This document shows, piece after piece, positions 51,501 through 60,023 of a stretch of 64,000 nt of DNA. The number at the start of each line of letters is the position of its first letter. Positions within the stretch are counted from its first letter, which is position 1. The notes below the pieces were generated by a model. It was given only the letters and a program-made list of their open reading frames with translations, was not told where the DNA came from and made no database searches. Source of the DNA: Paralvinella palmiformis (Eukaryota; Annelida; Polychaeta; Terebellida; Alvinellidae); contig JAODUP010000348.1 of the NCBI GenBank assembly GCA_025642065.1, positions 334,892-398,891 on the forward strand, in the 5' to 3' direction. Both the position numbers and the translations under genes were made by a program.

Positions 51501-54500
51501 GCATTAAAGCGAAACACTGACGATTTTATCCCTCACGTGCATTGGAGGCTAGCACTGCCAGTACACGATTATGGTGATGTGTATAAATGTGTTCGTAACA
51601 ATTTCCTGTAGTCACTTTATATGCTGAGTGTGATTAATCCCTGGGCTGATCGGCTACGAGTTGAAATAGTGATTGTGTTTCGTTATGAATCTATTAACTG
51701 TATAAATCCGAGCCTCGTATTTCGTGTGTTTGTAAAACATCGTATTCATCAATGAAATGCTCCGACCTGACCATGTCATGTCCGTAGGATGTAGCTCGTC
51801 TTCGATAAGTTCCAGAATAGACAAAGCAGTGACTCATCACTGCGCATTTTAAATGTATTACTCGGTTGTTTGGTAATAGCAGGCCAGTTATTTCTATTGA
51901 TTTGATGTTGTATGGTACTGAGTGTAAATTTAAATCTTCCGAGTTCGATGTTTATGATGGGTCCACTGTGACTTCCCGCTGTAGGTTATTAGAGCTGAAA
52001 AATTAAGGCAGTGACACTAAACCTTATTCTGTCGATGTCTCATTAAGCCTCACCCGCTCACTCATTTATTCGCTTATTCACATTCTGAATACAAATACAA
52101 AATGTACATGTTGTTGTTTTGCGGTCACCTTATAGATCTATCACATGGGCCTAACAGTCTCCAAACGTAATGTTATTCCTTTTCAGATGCACTACCACAC
52201 TCAAAACAATTCTAATTACCAGCTATCATATTTCCATTAAAATGTTCCCTAAATCCTTAATTTCCGAACTTTCACGAGCCAGAGCTAGTGTGTACTACGC
52301 CCGCTAGGGATTATTGTGTCACGTCATCTTTGACAGACATCACGTAGTGCCACAGGTTTGTTTACAAGCGTCTTGACCAGTTGACAGACAAAATGTCAGA
52401 TTCCGACGAAAGTTTTGTCATTCTCATGGATATCAAGCCCTACAGCTTTGAACCACTCGCGAAAAGGGTTATAGACAGTATTAATTGTATTGTTAGGAAT
52501 TAGCTGCAGCAAGTGCAGACGTGCATATTTTAACAGTTTAGTAGTGTCTACAATACACAGCCAAGAAGCTTTGGGTAGGCCTAAGTAAATTTAAAAAAAA
52601 TTGCGAATAAGTGAAATTTTACTTATTCACGAATGCGTGAAGTGGTGAATTTCCAATATTTGCTCCCAAGATTACTCTATTATGGCTCGTACATACTCGT
52701 TTTCTATTCAGTTTCTCCATCAAACTGCTGATTCAGTTGGGTCTCAGCCAGTTTGTCGAATATGGTTGGAATGGCATCTTCTGTGAGTCTGACACTCTTC
52801 ATGTCATATTCAACTGATCGTGCCATAGACGGCGAAATAACGAACATCCGTGTCTGCTGCAGAGTTGCTGTGACAAGTTGGCTTCCACTGCACTCTATTC
52901 ATGTTTAGCAGCCAATTGCGCAAATCAGTCTTGTTTTGGGGGCAATGAATGTATACTCCATCCACTAACAGACACTATATGCGGCATGGTACACCATGTT
53001 ACACGTTTAACAAAGACAACATAGAACACGTAATACAGGTTAAACAAGGCCGCGGTGAGTGTTTGGTGTCTATGTTTATCAAACATGACGTCACATTCCG
53101 ATTCTCGATTAAAGCTGCGGTATATTTGTCCATGTGAGCAAAGCAAGTTTTCAAACCACTGTAACTTTATTTCTAGAAATAAAATATATCTCTGACTGAA
53201 ATTGATTTTAATAAGTAACACTGACATTTTGACTAATTTGGGAAACCTTTTCCCGTGAATTTTAAATCGGGCATAGGGCAGGATTTGAACCGAAGTTTTA
53301 CACGTCTATAGCCAACCATGTTACCAGTTAGTCACTGTTACGTTCCGGAGAAGCCTGCCTTTAACTTACTGGGGCACAAGGTTATTTCTTTGTGTGTTTA
53401 ACGGGAGCTTCTACCTCTGCATTAAACTCACCAGTTAGCACAACACACACCATTTAGACTGTTCGTGTTTTGTTTCCAGATGGTTTTCCCAAGAAGAGTG
53501 GCGTGTTAGTAACATTTACAGACCTCGCCTTCCATATACGTAGCTATGGCGATTTGACGGATGATGAATTAGAAGAAGTTGTTAGCTTCTTAACGGAACG
53601 AATTCAGACACAGGAAAGGACTGAATTGGGTCAATTAGACAGGTTACAGAACACCTTACACAGGTAAATCGATCTATAAGTAAATAAATTGTCACGGAAA
53701 GAAATGCTTATTTCCTTTGTTTTCTCGGTCATATCGAAATATTAATAACAATAAGTTGAAGTATCTCACCTTCACATATAATAATAATGAACTTGACAGG
53801 GAGAGTATGTTAAGTGGTGTCAATTTAGAAGCGACCACAAACGATTCTAAAGATGAACTTGATATATATAAAAAAAACACCAAAGACCGTTGAACCAGAG
53901 GCCGTGACTTGCTTATTGCTGATGTTAGATAAACTTCCGAGCCCAACCAGTTTTATAGCCTTCCGGATCATGTTGCTATTTTTGTAGTGTGAGTCATAAG
54001 GATGTATGGATGTGTGCCGACCATGTTGACCATGGTCGATCCGACAAACTGAAAACTGCACTGCGCCAGTATTTTGACGAACAACCTGAAATCAAAGATG
54101 GCCAGGTGACGATGTTGTCATTCGCGCGAGAATATGGTTCTCAGGATCAAGTATCGGTGCTCGAAAAGGTAAACAAACTCGCGTTAGTTGCGATTTAGTT
54201 GTCGTATTAACTTTAGTATTCGAAATTAAGAAGCGTGTTGATGTGGTATACGGTAATATACCTAGATAAACTTACAATTGTTCCAATGTTTTAACTCTCT
54301 CTCTCTCTCTTCTAACCCCACCCCCTTTGTTCTCTTGTACTTATCTATTCCAGATCCAGTGTGACAATATAGACGGCATTAGAGCCGACATACGGCAGTT
54401 TATCAACACTTATTCATCAGAACACACGCTCTCCGGTCGCGTTATTGCCCGGATATTCCACGGTATTGGTAGTCCGTGTTTTCCTCCCAAAGTTTGGGGT

Positions 54501-54590
54501 CGTGTGCGAAGATTCTGGAGATGTCATCTTGATGCCGATTTCAACCAGCTGCGGAGAATAGCTACCCAGGAAATAATACAGTTTCGATGA
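28743..54590 (+). CDS. RECQL4: RecQ-like DNA helicase RECQL4, 21 coding exons
   Basis: RECQL4 unwinds DNA 3'-5' and, through its Sld2-like N-terminus, takes part in replication initiation; it acts in the nucleus and also in mitochondria. Twenty-one exons join in phase to about 1,358 codons (human protein about 1,208). Visible in order: Sld2-like domain (1-82, [13 protein letters not shown]); a long disordered acidic region (about 122-402); the [10 protein letters not shown] segment followed by a CCHC zinc knuckle (about 480-493); helicase motif 0 FRPGQKEAI; Walker A TGSGKS (642-647); DEAH (746-749); LTATAT; YHAGM; motif [12 protein letters not shown] (958-967); a Cys-rich region; and C-terminal [14 protein letters not shown]. 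As in RECQL4 generally, no RQC or HRDC domain is seen. Exon 7 carries one surplus G (33503-33505) that breaks the frame inside the zinc knuckle. The ATG exon starts after a good acceptor (ttctatag, 28730-28737), so a noncoding 5' exon lies upstream, not located. Confidence 0.93.
29092..29125 (+). CDS. RECQL4: RECQL4 coding exon 2 (34 nt)
   Basis: Acceptor gttttag, donor [17 protein letters not shown]. Continues the Sld2-like helix and leaves one base. Confidence 0.82.
29326..29438 (+). CDS. RECQL4: RECQL4 coding exon 3
   Basis: Acceptor aaataag, donor [21 protein letters not shown] completes the Sld2-like motif with its conserved Tyr and Lys spacing. Confidence 0.82.
29775..29891 (+). CDS. 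RECQL4: RECQL4 coding exon 4 (3' end uncertain)
   Basis: Acceptor ttatttcag; basic Ser/Lys-rich segment. Two donors keep the frame: GTGAAA after 29891 (used here) or GTTAAC after 29876, which drops five residues. Confidence 0.7.
30119..30961 (+). CDS. RECQL4: RECQL4 coding exon 5 (large disordered exon)
   Basis: 843 nt, 281 codons, phase 0 at both ends, acceptor aaactgtag, donor GTAGGA. Low-complexity, Ser/Asp/Glu-rich, with a basic PRSKRLK patch near the end that could serve as a nuclear localisation signal. Confidence 0.85.
31532..31596 (+). CDS. RECQL4: RECQL4 coding exon 6
   Basis: Acceptor tctttcag, donor [24 protein letters not shown], leaves two bases (CG). Confidence 0.75.
31674..31737. 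repeat. (TA)n(GA)n microsatellite
   Basis: Compound run in RECQL4 intron 6. Confidence 0.95.
31838..31886. repeat. (TA)n(CA)n microsatellite
   Basis: Second compound run in RECQL4 intron 6. Confidence 0.95.
33316..33681 (+). CDS. RECQL4: RECQL4 coding exon 7 (zinc knuckle, frameshifted)
   Basis: Acceptor tgtttcag, donor GTAATA. The first half reads [16 protein letters not shown] then CFKCGQTG. The second half reads [11 protein letters not shown] in the +1 frame. Removing one G of GGG at 33503-33505 restores C-x2-C-x4-H-x4-C and the phase needed by exon 8. As written, the frame stops at about 33566. Confidence 0.85.
36196..36363 (+). CDS. RECQL4: RECQL4 coding exon 8
   Basis: Acceptor tttcaacag, donor GTGAGT, phase 1 in and out. 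Acidic linker ahead of the helicase core. Confidence 0.82.
36814..36906 (+). CDS. RECQL4: RECQL4 coding exon 9 (motif 0)
   Basis: Acceptor gtttttag, donor [24 protein letters not shown] is the RecQ adenine-recognition motif. Confidence 0.9.
37264..37303. repeat. (ACTC)n tetranucleotide repeat
   Basis: Ten CACT units in RECQL4 intron 9. Confidence 0.95.
37704..37741. repeat. (TA)n microsatellite
   Basis: 38 bp of TA in RECQL4 intron 9. Confidence 0.95.
37812..37868 (+). mobile_element. LINE 3' tail fragment
   Basis: GAATGGCTCCTGCTAGTAAG and (ATT)n, the same tail as at 6.2 and 16.0 kb. In RECQL4 intron 9. Confidence 0.5.
38710..38846 (+). CDS. RECQL4: RECQL4 coding exon 10 (Walker A, motif Ia)
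   Basis: Acceptor gtcattcag, donor GTAAGT. Contains [16 protein letters not shown] (ATP-binding P-loop) and [12 protein letters not shown]. Confidence 0.95.
39492..39683 (+). mobile_element. SINE family 1 copy in RECQL4 intron 10
   Basis: CGTGGTCTAGTTGGTAGTGT head, B box GTTTGAATC, body to GTGGCCGTAAAACATCAATC and an (ATC)n tail. It ends about 95 bp before exon 11. Confidence 0.8.
39779..40045 (+). CDS. RECQL4: RECQL4 coding exon 11 (Walker B, DEAH)
   Basis: Acceptor tatttgcag, donor GTATTG. Contains LLVSPEAM and [19 protein letters not shown], diagnostic of RECQL4 within the RecQ family. Confidence 0.95.
40352..40534 (+). CDS. RECQL4: RECQL4 coding exon 12 (motif III)
   Basis: Acceptor tatttttcag, donor GTATGG. 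Contains [16 protein letters not shown] and the VPSNLLLS segment that opens helicase lobe 2. Confidence 0.93.
40725..40845 (+). mobile_element. SINE family 1, diverged fragment
   Basis: CATGGTCTAGTTGGTAGCGT head followed by a decayed body (GAATGGTGTTTCATCTCTCA). RECQL4 intron 12. Confidence 0.55.
41645..41819 (+). CDS. RECQL4: RECQL4 coding exon 13 (motif IV)
   Basis: Acceptor ctctacag, donor GTTCAA, leaves one base. Contains [19 protein letters not shown]. Confidence 0.9.
41953..42360 (-). mobile_element. TTAA-ended DNA element, second copy
   Basis: Starts TTAAAGGGACAGTTCACCTT. About 200 bp matches the reverse complement of the right half of the 60.6-kb copy, including the segment around the CTGGAGGGCC and GCTCTGACGTCA strings. 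At about 42300-42350 the minus strand reads [11 protein letters not shown], again the ballast-like motif. Lies in RECQL4 intron 13. Confidence 0.6.
43282..43559 (+). CDS. RECQL4: RECQL4 coding exon 14 (motifs V and VI)
   Basis: Acceptor tcctctag, donor GTATGT. Contains [22 protein letters not shown] and the arginine-finger motif [10 protein letters not shown]. Confidence 0.95.
43855..43989 (+). CDS. RECQL4: RECQL4 coding exon 15
   Basis: Acceptor tttctttcag, donor GTAGAC. After the conserved LKRHIYS it ends with PCKCQ, probably part of the RECQL4 zinc-binding module. Confidence 0.9.
44553..44735 (+). mobile_element. SINE family 1 copy in RECQL4 intron 15
   Basis: Head CATGGTCTAGTGTAGCGTGT (A box short of two bases), B box TTCGAATCC. 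Flanked by 13-bp near-duplicates GCAACCATGGATG / GCAACCATCGATG. Confidence 0.8.
44864..44966 (+). CDS. RECQL4: RECQL4 coding exon 16
   Basis: Acceptor ttattggcag, donor [25 protein letters not shown] matches the conserved RECQL4 C-x-GHERA-PI element. Confidence 0.9.
47432..47562 (+). CDS. RECQL4: RECQL4 coding exon 17
   Basis: Acceptor ttcatttag, donor [19 protein letters not shown] is a conserved RECQL4 helix. Preceded by a 2.5-kb intron. Confidence 0.9.
47710..47741. repeat. (TA)n microsatellite
   Basis: 32 bp of TA in RECQL4 intron 17. Confidence 0.9.
48457..48518. repeat. (CT)n(CA)n(GA)n microsatellite
   Basis: Compound run in RECQL4 intron 17. Confidence 0.9.
48870..49038 (+). CDS. 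RECQL4: RECQL4 coding exon 18
   Basis: The acceptor is gttgttag at 48869, giving [12 protein letters not shown] in phase with exon 17. The nearby AG at 48882 would put a stop in frame. Contains [18 protein letters not shown]. Donor GTAAGC. CpG becomes frequent from here on. Confidence 0.88.
49205..49990 (-). pseudogene. Decayed hAT-like (ZNF862/KIAA1586-type) transposase fragment
   Basis: Within RECQL4 intron 18, antisense. Read on the minus strand in order, three frames give pieces of one protein type. First is [10 protein letters not shown] with a C-x2-C finger and [20 protein letters not shown] (BED-like zinc finger region, about 49990-49700). Next is [15 protein letters not shown] and [20 protein letters not shown] (about 49690-49430). 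Last is [18 protein letters not shown] (about 49330-49270). At least two frameshifts separate them. The DE-S-D and GTDG-SVM motifs are typical of hAT-derived transposases and their domesticated relatives. No terminal repeats were identified. Confidence 0.62.
50832..51017 (-). mobile_element. SINE family 1 copy in RECQL4 intron 18
   Basis: Full length, reversed, flanked by GCATAATAGT (50822-50831, 51018-51027). Close to the 1.9-kb copy, so probably recent. Confidence 0.82.
52393..52503 (+). pseudogene. Short ORF resembling N-terminus of a P2X7-ballast-type repeat protein
   Basis: 36 codons, [20 protein letters not shown] and so on, then TAG. The Ser/Asp start followed by I-x-PY-x-FEP resembles proteins carrying a P2X7 ballast-like domain, which are multi-copy in many invertebrates. 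It also parallels DIPLY-stop-FEPE in the 60.8-kb element. It may be a transposon remnant; the identification rests on a short motif. Confidence 0.35.
52704..52987 (-). pseudogene. THAP zinc-finger remnant
   Basis: RECQL4 intron 18. On the minus strand, [25 protein letters not shown] and [13 protein letters not shown] follow the order of a THAP domain (H-x-P, R-x2-W, W-x-P and the closing A/V-P-T-I-F). They lie in different frames and expected cysteines are lost, so this is a decayed copy. THAP fingers head P-element-type transposases and occur in other DNA transposases. Confidence 0.55.
53262..53345 (-). mobile_element. tRNA-like SINE head fragment
   Basis: Reversed A-box-like TAACTGGTAACATGG and B box GGTTCAAATCC; no body. 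Confidence 0.4.
53480..53663 (+). CDS. RECQL4: RECQL4 coding exon 19
   Basis: Acceptor tgtttccag, donor [26 protein letters not shown] matches the RECQL4 C-terminal winged region. Follows the largest intron (4.4 kb). Confidence 0.9.
53988..54168 (+). CDS. RECQL4: RECQL4 coding exon 20
   Basis: Acceptor tttttgtag, donor [23 protein letters not shown] aligns with the conserved LK-LLG-YF region. Confidence 0.87.
54354..54590 (+). CDS. RECQL4: RECQL4 terminal coding exon 21
   Basis: Acceptor ctattccag to TGA at 54588-54590. [10 protein letters not shown] and [20 protein letters not shown] are the family's C-terminal signature. Confidence 0.93.
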   Translation: MQCDNIDGIRADIRQFINTYSSEHTLSGRVIARIFHGIGSPCFPPKVWGRVRRFWRCHLDADFNQLRRIATQEIIQFR

Positions 54591-54594
54591 AACT

Positions 54595-56358
54595 AACTCA
54601 ATATTGAAAATCTCCGTCTTTTCCAACAGATGTATAAAGTATTTATTAATGGCCAATGTTTACTGTAGTAACGATTCGCTAAACCAGTTTTAGTAGGAAA
54701 AAATATCAAGTTTAATTTCCTAAAATCCTACACACTTCATCAGATCCGCTGGTGTTTGTATCCGTTTGGTAGTGCTGATAGTTGTAAATGGGGGGGGATT
54801 TACTACAATCCTTATGGTTAACTACTCTATGAGATTCGTAGCATTGGATTTAGCACGCTATCGATATAAACTATCTTCTGATCGGTTTTGATTTGTATGT
54901 TTTGATTTATTTGCCAAGTGAAATACAAACGAGAAATATAGGAAATGAAAACAGAATATGCTTTATTACGAGGATCACAGAAGACGGCACTACCATAGAG
55001 ACGTACTGGGTTTTATATGAACTCGTGAGCCAAATGTGGCTTTATTGTCACACTGAACTCATTTAGTTACGGTTGAAACAGGTGGGAAATGACGAAAATA
55101 ATAATAACAAGTCTCTCTCCCTCTTCAATTGAATTATTAATATTTCTAATTTGTTTTAAAGTCTAAGGAATCTAATTGATTATTTTCTAGTTCGTTTTCA
55201 GCAAAACGTAAATAAATTGGTTAAATTTTTTCAAAGAAGAATGTTTTATACGATGTCTCCCATCATGTCATTCTCCTTGCACGTACCTAGGATACTCCGA
55301 TAGCACACTGATTTATAGATAACTGCTGTGCAAACTTCCAGGTTGTGGGCTAGAATCCAACTCATACCTGTGTTTGTTGCATATCTCTCCCCAGGCAGTC
55401 TCCTCTCGACACTATGTCCCAATTAAGTGTGACTAGCTCCTTATGCAAGCGCCTTTTAAAAAATCGGTTTCATAAAAAACTTTTAAACCAATAATTAGTC
55501 GTGTATAATATATAAATTATATATGTATGAAGATAAATAAATAGTTCACTTTAATATCGTGGAAATGTACTCATTAACTCACCCACCGTTATATTAGCTA
55601 CACAAAGCGACACCTATTACACAGTATGTAAATTGTGCTAAACTCGGACAACTAGATTACGAGTGCATGGTAGATAATTAAACAACTGGTCTGATCTCTT
55701 GTGAAACGAAAATATAACATTTGGGATGAATGATTAATTACGCGTACTGTTTTGTTTGTAAACATTTTGAAAGCGTGATGTGCCAATAAGAAGCGCATAG
55801 AAGGTACCGATTTAAAATAACTTCGTGACGAGATAATACTCCGCGCGCGTGTTTAAGGATTCCATTTATTTATTTAGTTGCGCTTTAAACATTTGTTATA
55901 ATGAAATAATGGATCGAATTCACGTAGTTCACCGAAATTCCTTCCATTTTAAATGAACTATTCGTGTCAAGTGAAATTATTTGTATTTAATATTTTGATT
56001 ATCTATTTATGTGTGTGTGTTTGTGCGTCGAAATATCCGACTTTCCAATAAATACATGGCATATTTATATCGTCACAATAATAATAATATATATTTAATA
56101 AAGCAAGACCCATTACTAGCAAGACCGATTCACTGCTTAATAAATGAAGCCATAATTTGGTTCACTGATAATTTACATCTAGCAGCGGTTCGTTAAGCAA
56201 ATATAATTTAAGGATACTGCTGATTACTTACGAATAGCAGGATATAAAATTGGATACTCAATAGTCATTATGTTTTATGATAATTTTGCTCAAACTGGAC
56301 ATTTGGAAAACTAGTGTTAATTAAGCTGTATTTGATAAATAATTGAATAGAATTTGCC
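54595..56358. other. RECQL4 3' flank, no gene seen
   Basis: The nearest AATAAA signals are some 600 nt after the stop (about 55210). A tRNA-like stretch near 55300-55370 may be a SINE fragment. Nothing else recognised. Confidence 0.4.
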
Positions 56359-56371
56359 AACGAACTGTGGA

Positions 56372-56529
56372 TGGTGATGTTTGACGGCCACCGTTGTGCG
56401 CATGGCAGGCTAAAAGGGCAAAGCTAATGAAGCGAAGTGAAAGATGAAACATCATTCAGACGTGCCCAAACCGAGATTTGAACTCGGTTGAGATGTGTGG
56501 CTATCGATTAGAGCACGGAGGCGCCGTCT
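56372..56529 (-). mobile_element. SINE family 1 copy
   Basis: Reversed, with diverged body and head; flanked by AACGAACTGTGGA / AACGAACAGTGGA (one mismatch). Confidence 0.72.
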
Positions 56530-56608
56530 AACGAACAGTGGAGTAATCTGGGATGTTGATATCAAAGACTGTTTATATTTAAGCTCTCTGTTGATATTCT
56601 GATCTTAT

Positions 56609-56977
56609 ATATAGTGAGCTCCGGTGGCCTAGCGGTTAAGTACTCTGCACTTGGTGCCAACGGTCGCAGGTTCGAACCCCGTAAGAGGTCGAAACTTTCC
56701 AGGGATTAATTTCTCGGCTCACTACATCGTGGTTGGCTGACCACGTTAAATGGCGCTGCCGTCTCCACTGAATTATTTAAAAAATAAAGGAGGACGTTAA
56801 AAAAACCTGAGGACGTAAAACACTGGCAGTGACCACCCTCAGGGTATTTCTGCACCATCTTTCCGTACTGCTCCCCTGTGAGTGGTGGGGGAGAAGATTT
56901 CTCAACCACTCCAGCATAGAGGCTGTGCTGATTAAGCGACAGCCTGGGGATTCTCCCCGAACAACAAAACCAAACCA
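56609..56977 (+). mobile_element. SINE family 2 (365 bp), forward copy
   Basis: tRNA-like head with A box GTGGCCTAGCGGTTAAG and B box GGTTCGAACCC, then a CpG-rich body to CCCCGAACAACAAAACC. Flanked by 11-bp TCTGATCTTAT (56598-56608, 56978-56988). ORFs of 80-140 codons crossing it are not genes. Confidence 0.8.
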
Positions 56978-57520
56978 TCTGATCTTATGCAGCAGTAGTA
57001 GTGACGTTCCAACCCCTTCCGCAACCCTGCCCGTATTTAAACTGGAACATTTCCGTTTCGTAAGCCTCATGATTGTAACATGGACAGCCCGTTGCGCAAC
57101 CATTTGATTCAGCACATCGGCATGATCATAATTACTTTGATCGTGTTCCATTTTATAAACTATGAATTTATTATCTTCCCATCTGTTTGTATGCATTTAT
57201 ATTATGTATATAATGTCCTTGTAAACACAATAATTGACAGCCATATATTGTAGATACGGGAAGAGTGCCGTTTTGAAATATAGGTTTTCAGAAAGTAATG
57301 AATTCATATATCTATGTAGCTTATACGGGTATATATGTCATTCGTATTCAATTTAATTTTCATAACAGCATATAATTTTGATAGATAACTAACTGGTCAA
57401 TAGACCTAACACAGAAAATTTTGAAATGAACGGCGCAACATTTTGTTTCCATGTGGTTGCTAAACCGGCAGGCGTTCTTAAAACCATAACGGTTGCGAAA
57501 CGGGACCATCCCGTTTTGAA

Positions 57521-57707
57521 GATGATTGGTGTTCTACGGCCACTTTTGTGCACATAGTAGGCTAAATGGGCCGAGCGACCTCCAAGGGTAATGAAGCGAA
57601 GTCAAAGATTTAACAACCTTCAGATATGCCCACGCTGGGATTCGAACACGGGTGGTACTGATCTGTGGTCCAACACACTACCGCTAGACCACGGAGACGC
57701 CCCTCGG
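57521..57707 (-). mobile_element. SINE family 1 copy
   Basis: Full length, reversed, flanked by 12-bp TCCCGTTTTGAA (57509-57520, 57708-57719). Lies 190 bp downstream of the sphingomyelinase stop, possibly in its 3' UTR. Confidence 0.83.
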
Positions 57708-57896
57708 TCCCGTTTTGAAACGGCTTCAGTTGTCAAGATGGCACGTAACAGTGACATCACTATGGTTGACTTCAGAAATAACCATTATGGTTTGTAATAA
57801 CATTACATGTTATTAGTCTATTGATACATAGCATATATATCAGTGACAATTCCTCTTGTTATCATATCCAGGCCGTATATCCAAAATGGACGTTGT

Positions 57897-58059
57897 TCAT
57901 ATCAAATTCATACACACAAGATATCCAGGATACGCCGTGTTCATCATTCTACATATTTCATCGGCACGACATTCGTCATCACACTCATCAACTCGCTCTG
58001 GATTGGCTGTGGGTTCGTTGTACCGATACTTGTCAAAGAGATCGGGATCCGTGGCAAGT
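57897..58059 (-). CDS. Acid sphingomyelinase-like, terminal exon
   Basis: Acceptor ttatcatacag on the minus strand; 163 nt to TGA. Completes an Arg codon split with the preceding exon. Five cysteines in the last 37 residues. The 150-aa plus-strand reading here is a shadow. Confidence 0.8.
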
Positions 58060-59394
58060 CTGTATGATAAATAACAAAGTGAAAATGATCTGGAATGTCA
58101 TATCGTTGTGTATCAAGGAAATAATGAGGTATATGTGTCACACTATATATAATACACTATTGCATTTCGAAAGCTTGTCATTTACTCATCGGTGTATCAA
58201 AAACATCCTATTGGACAGTGAATGTGTGGTGATGATGACTGATGTTTTACGGCCACTTTTGTGCACATGGTAGGCTAAATGGGCGGAACGACCTCCAGAG
58301 GTAATGAAGCGAAGTCAAAGATGAAACACCTTTAAGATCGAAAATTGACCTCATCCTATGTAACTAGTTATAAGGATATCATGTTAATGTATCTCGAATG
58401 GCAATCTGGTAAGTGTTATTTTATGGTAATGATGCGACGTGAAAGATGAAACACCGCTCAAACATAGCTCAGCCGTGATTCGAACCTAGATGCTAGAGAT
58501 CCGTGGCCAATCCTGTCACTAAAGGAAGCGTTCTTCACAATTTGTTTAATTTATTAAGAATAGACACTGCTAAGCATCTGCGTATTTGTGTATGTAATCC
58601 GTTGTATATATTTATAGTAATAATAGCCTCTACACCCATATAGAGCCTGTGGACAGAATCCAAGGCCAAGTGCCTCTATAACTAAAGTAGGCCATTCTAA
58701 CAGAATGTCATTTAAGAGTACATATCTCGAATTATAAGTAGAAAAAGCCTAGATTTTGTCCGTTGCCTAATTTATTTTATAGACTGTACAGAGAGATAGC
58801 TAACACGCCCCCCCCCCCCAAACAAAAAATATGGGACACTGATTAACAAACGGGAAAAAAACCACATAAGCTAGCAAAGATCTTTAATAATCAAAGTTTG
58901 TTCCATTTTAGATAGCGACGGTGAAGTCCTATGAATGTTAAAAATATCAGTTGTTATTATTTATCGGATCGTTTCTGTTGTGATGCAAATGTAAAATGTT
59001 GGTGTTTTAGGACCACTTTTATGCACAAGACAGGCTAAATGGGCCGAGCGACCTCCAAATATAATGAGGCGAAGTGAAAGATGAAACAGCCTTCTAACGT
59101 AGCTCGGCCGGGGTTTGAAACCAGGTGCTATAGATATGTGGCCAACCGCGCTACCAGTTAGGCCATGGAGGCGCTCCTTTCTGTTGTGATGCCCGATGTT
59201 TACTGAAAGTATGACCCTCCCCCCGATAGTTCAGTTGTATAGATATTATCAATGTTGTGTAAATTATCATCTCACTAAAATAATATAATAAAACCTTAAT
59301 ACGAGCTCTTCCATTGAGGCTGGAGACATATCCGTCACATTGTACTCCTCAGTGAAACGATAACCGAACTCTACAGTAGGTACAGGGCTTCCAT
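57897..59394 (-). CDS. Acid sphingomyelinase-like phosphodiesterase, 3' two exons
   Basis: Exons 59394-59295 and 58059-57897 join in phase and end at TGA (57899-57897). The encoded C-terminus reads YRFTEEYNVTDMSPASMEEL, then DPDLFDKYRYNEPTANPE and a cysteine-rich tail (C-D-D-E-C, E-I-C). This is the end of the SMPD1/acid sphingomyelinase family, in which the tail cysteines form disulfides. The family hydrolyses sphingomyelin to ceramide and phosphocholine in lysosomes or outside the cell, using a zinc-dependent calcineurin-like phosphoesterase fold. The intron between them holds three tRNA-SINE copies or pieces. It converges with RECQL4, 3.3 kb between stops. The catalytic middle was not found upstream. 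The exact paralogue is uncertain, so no symbol is given. Confidence 0.8.
58230..58340 (-). mobile_element. SINE family 1, body only
   Basis: GTTTTACGGCCACTTTTGTG to GATGAAACACC, then unrelated sequence; the tRNA head is missing. In the last sphingomyelinase intron. Confidence 0.65.
58430..58525 (-). mobile_element. SINE family 1 variant, head part
   Basis: GACGTGAAAGATGAAACACC, B box reversed in GTGATTCGAACC, then a degraded A box. Matches the subtype at 59.0 kb (CAAACATAGCTC). Confidence 0.5.
58987..59177 (-). mobile_element. SINE family 1 copy, variant subtype
   Basis: Reversed, flanked by 15-bp TTTCTGTTGTGATGC (58972-58986, 59178-59192). Head contains reversed A box GCGCTACCAGTTAGGCCATG. 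Confidence 0.8.
59295..59394 (-). CDS. Acid sphingomyelinase-like, penultimate exon
   Basis: Acceptor ttttctcatcag, donor GTTTTA, 100 nt. Encodes GSPVPTVEFGYRFTEEYNV and NVTDMSPASMEELVLR, leaving two bases that match the next exon. Confidence 0.8.
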
Positions 59395-59482
59395 CTGATG
59401 AGAAAACAACGAGGCAGAGTATTAAAGGTCTGTAAAGCCCAAAACACACACATAACATGGACAGCGAGTGTTATGGTACGCG

Positions 59483-59673
59483 AGATGATGGTGACTGATG
59501 TTTTACAGCCACTTTTGTACACATGGTAGGCTAAATTGGCTGAGCGACTTCCAACAGTAAATGAAGCGAAGTCAAAGAAATAACACCTTTCAGATATGCC
59601 CACGCTGAGATTCGAACTCAGGTGGTAGTGATCTATGATCCACCGCGCTACCAGTTAGACCAAGGAGGCGCCG
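59483..59673 (-). mobile_element. SINE family 1 copy
   Basis: Reversed, flanked by 13-bp GTTATGGTACGCG (59470-59482, 59674-59686). Immediately upstream of the penultimate sphingomyelinase exon. Confidence 0.83.
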
Positions 59674-60023
59674 GTTATGGTACGCGTGAGGCGGTAAAAG
59701 AGGACGAGAGCAAATAATGATCAGTCACAAATCAACGGTAAATACCCCCAGCGTACTGACTGACTGTTGCTGACTTTTATTTGAGTACCCATCGGCGTGT
59801 GGTGCCATTTTACTATGATCTCAGATCCGGAAAGCTCATTAACAAATCATGTTACAATATGAAGGTATTCTTTACACACCAAAAAATTAATATCTTGTTT
59901 CCAGGATTTGATGATGGAGTTTTGCTCGTGATTTGATGTACATGTATTAAGAAAGTCATGGTTGACCTGCGCGAACATCTAAAAAACAGACGCGTGCAAC
60001 ATTACTGCATTCCTGCCGCCTGG

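Noticed and set aside
57821..58273. 150-codon plus-strand ORF
   Set aside because: Overlaps the minus-strand sphingomyelinase terminal exon, which has family motifs and matching splice phase, and then runs into a SINE.
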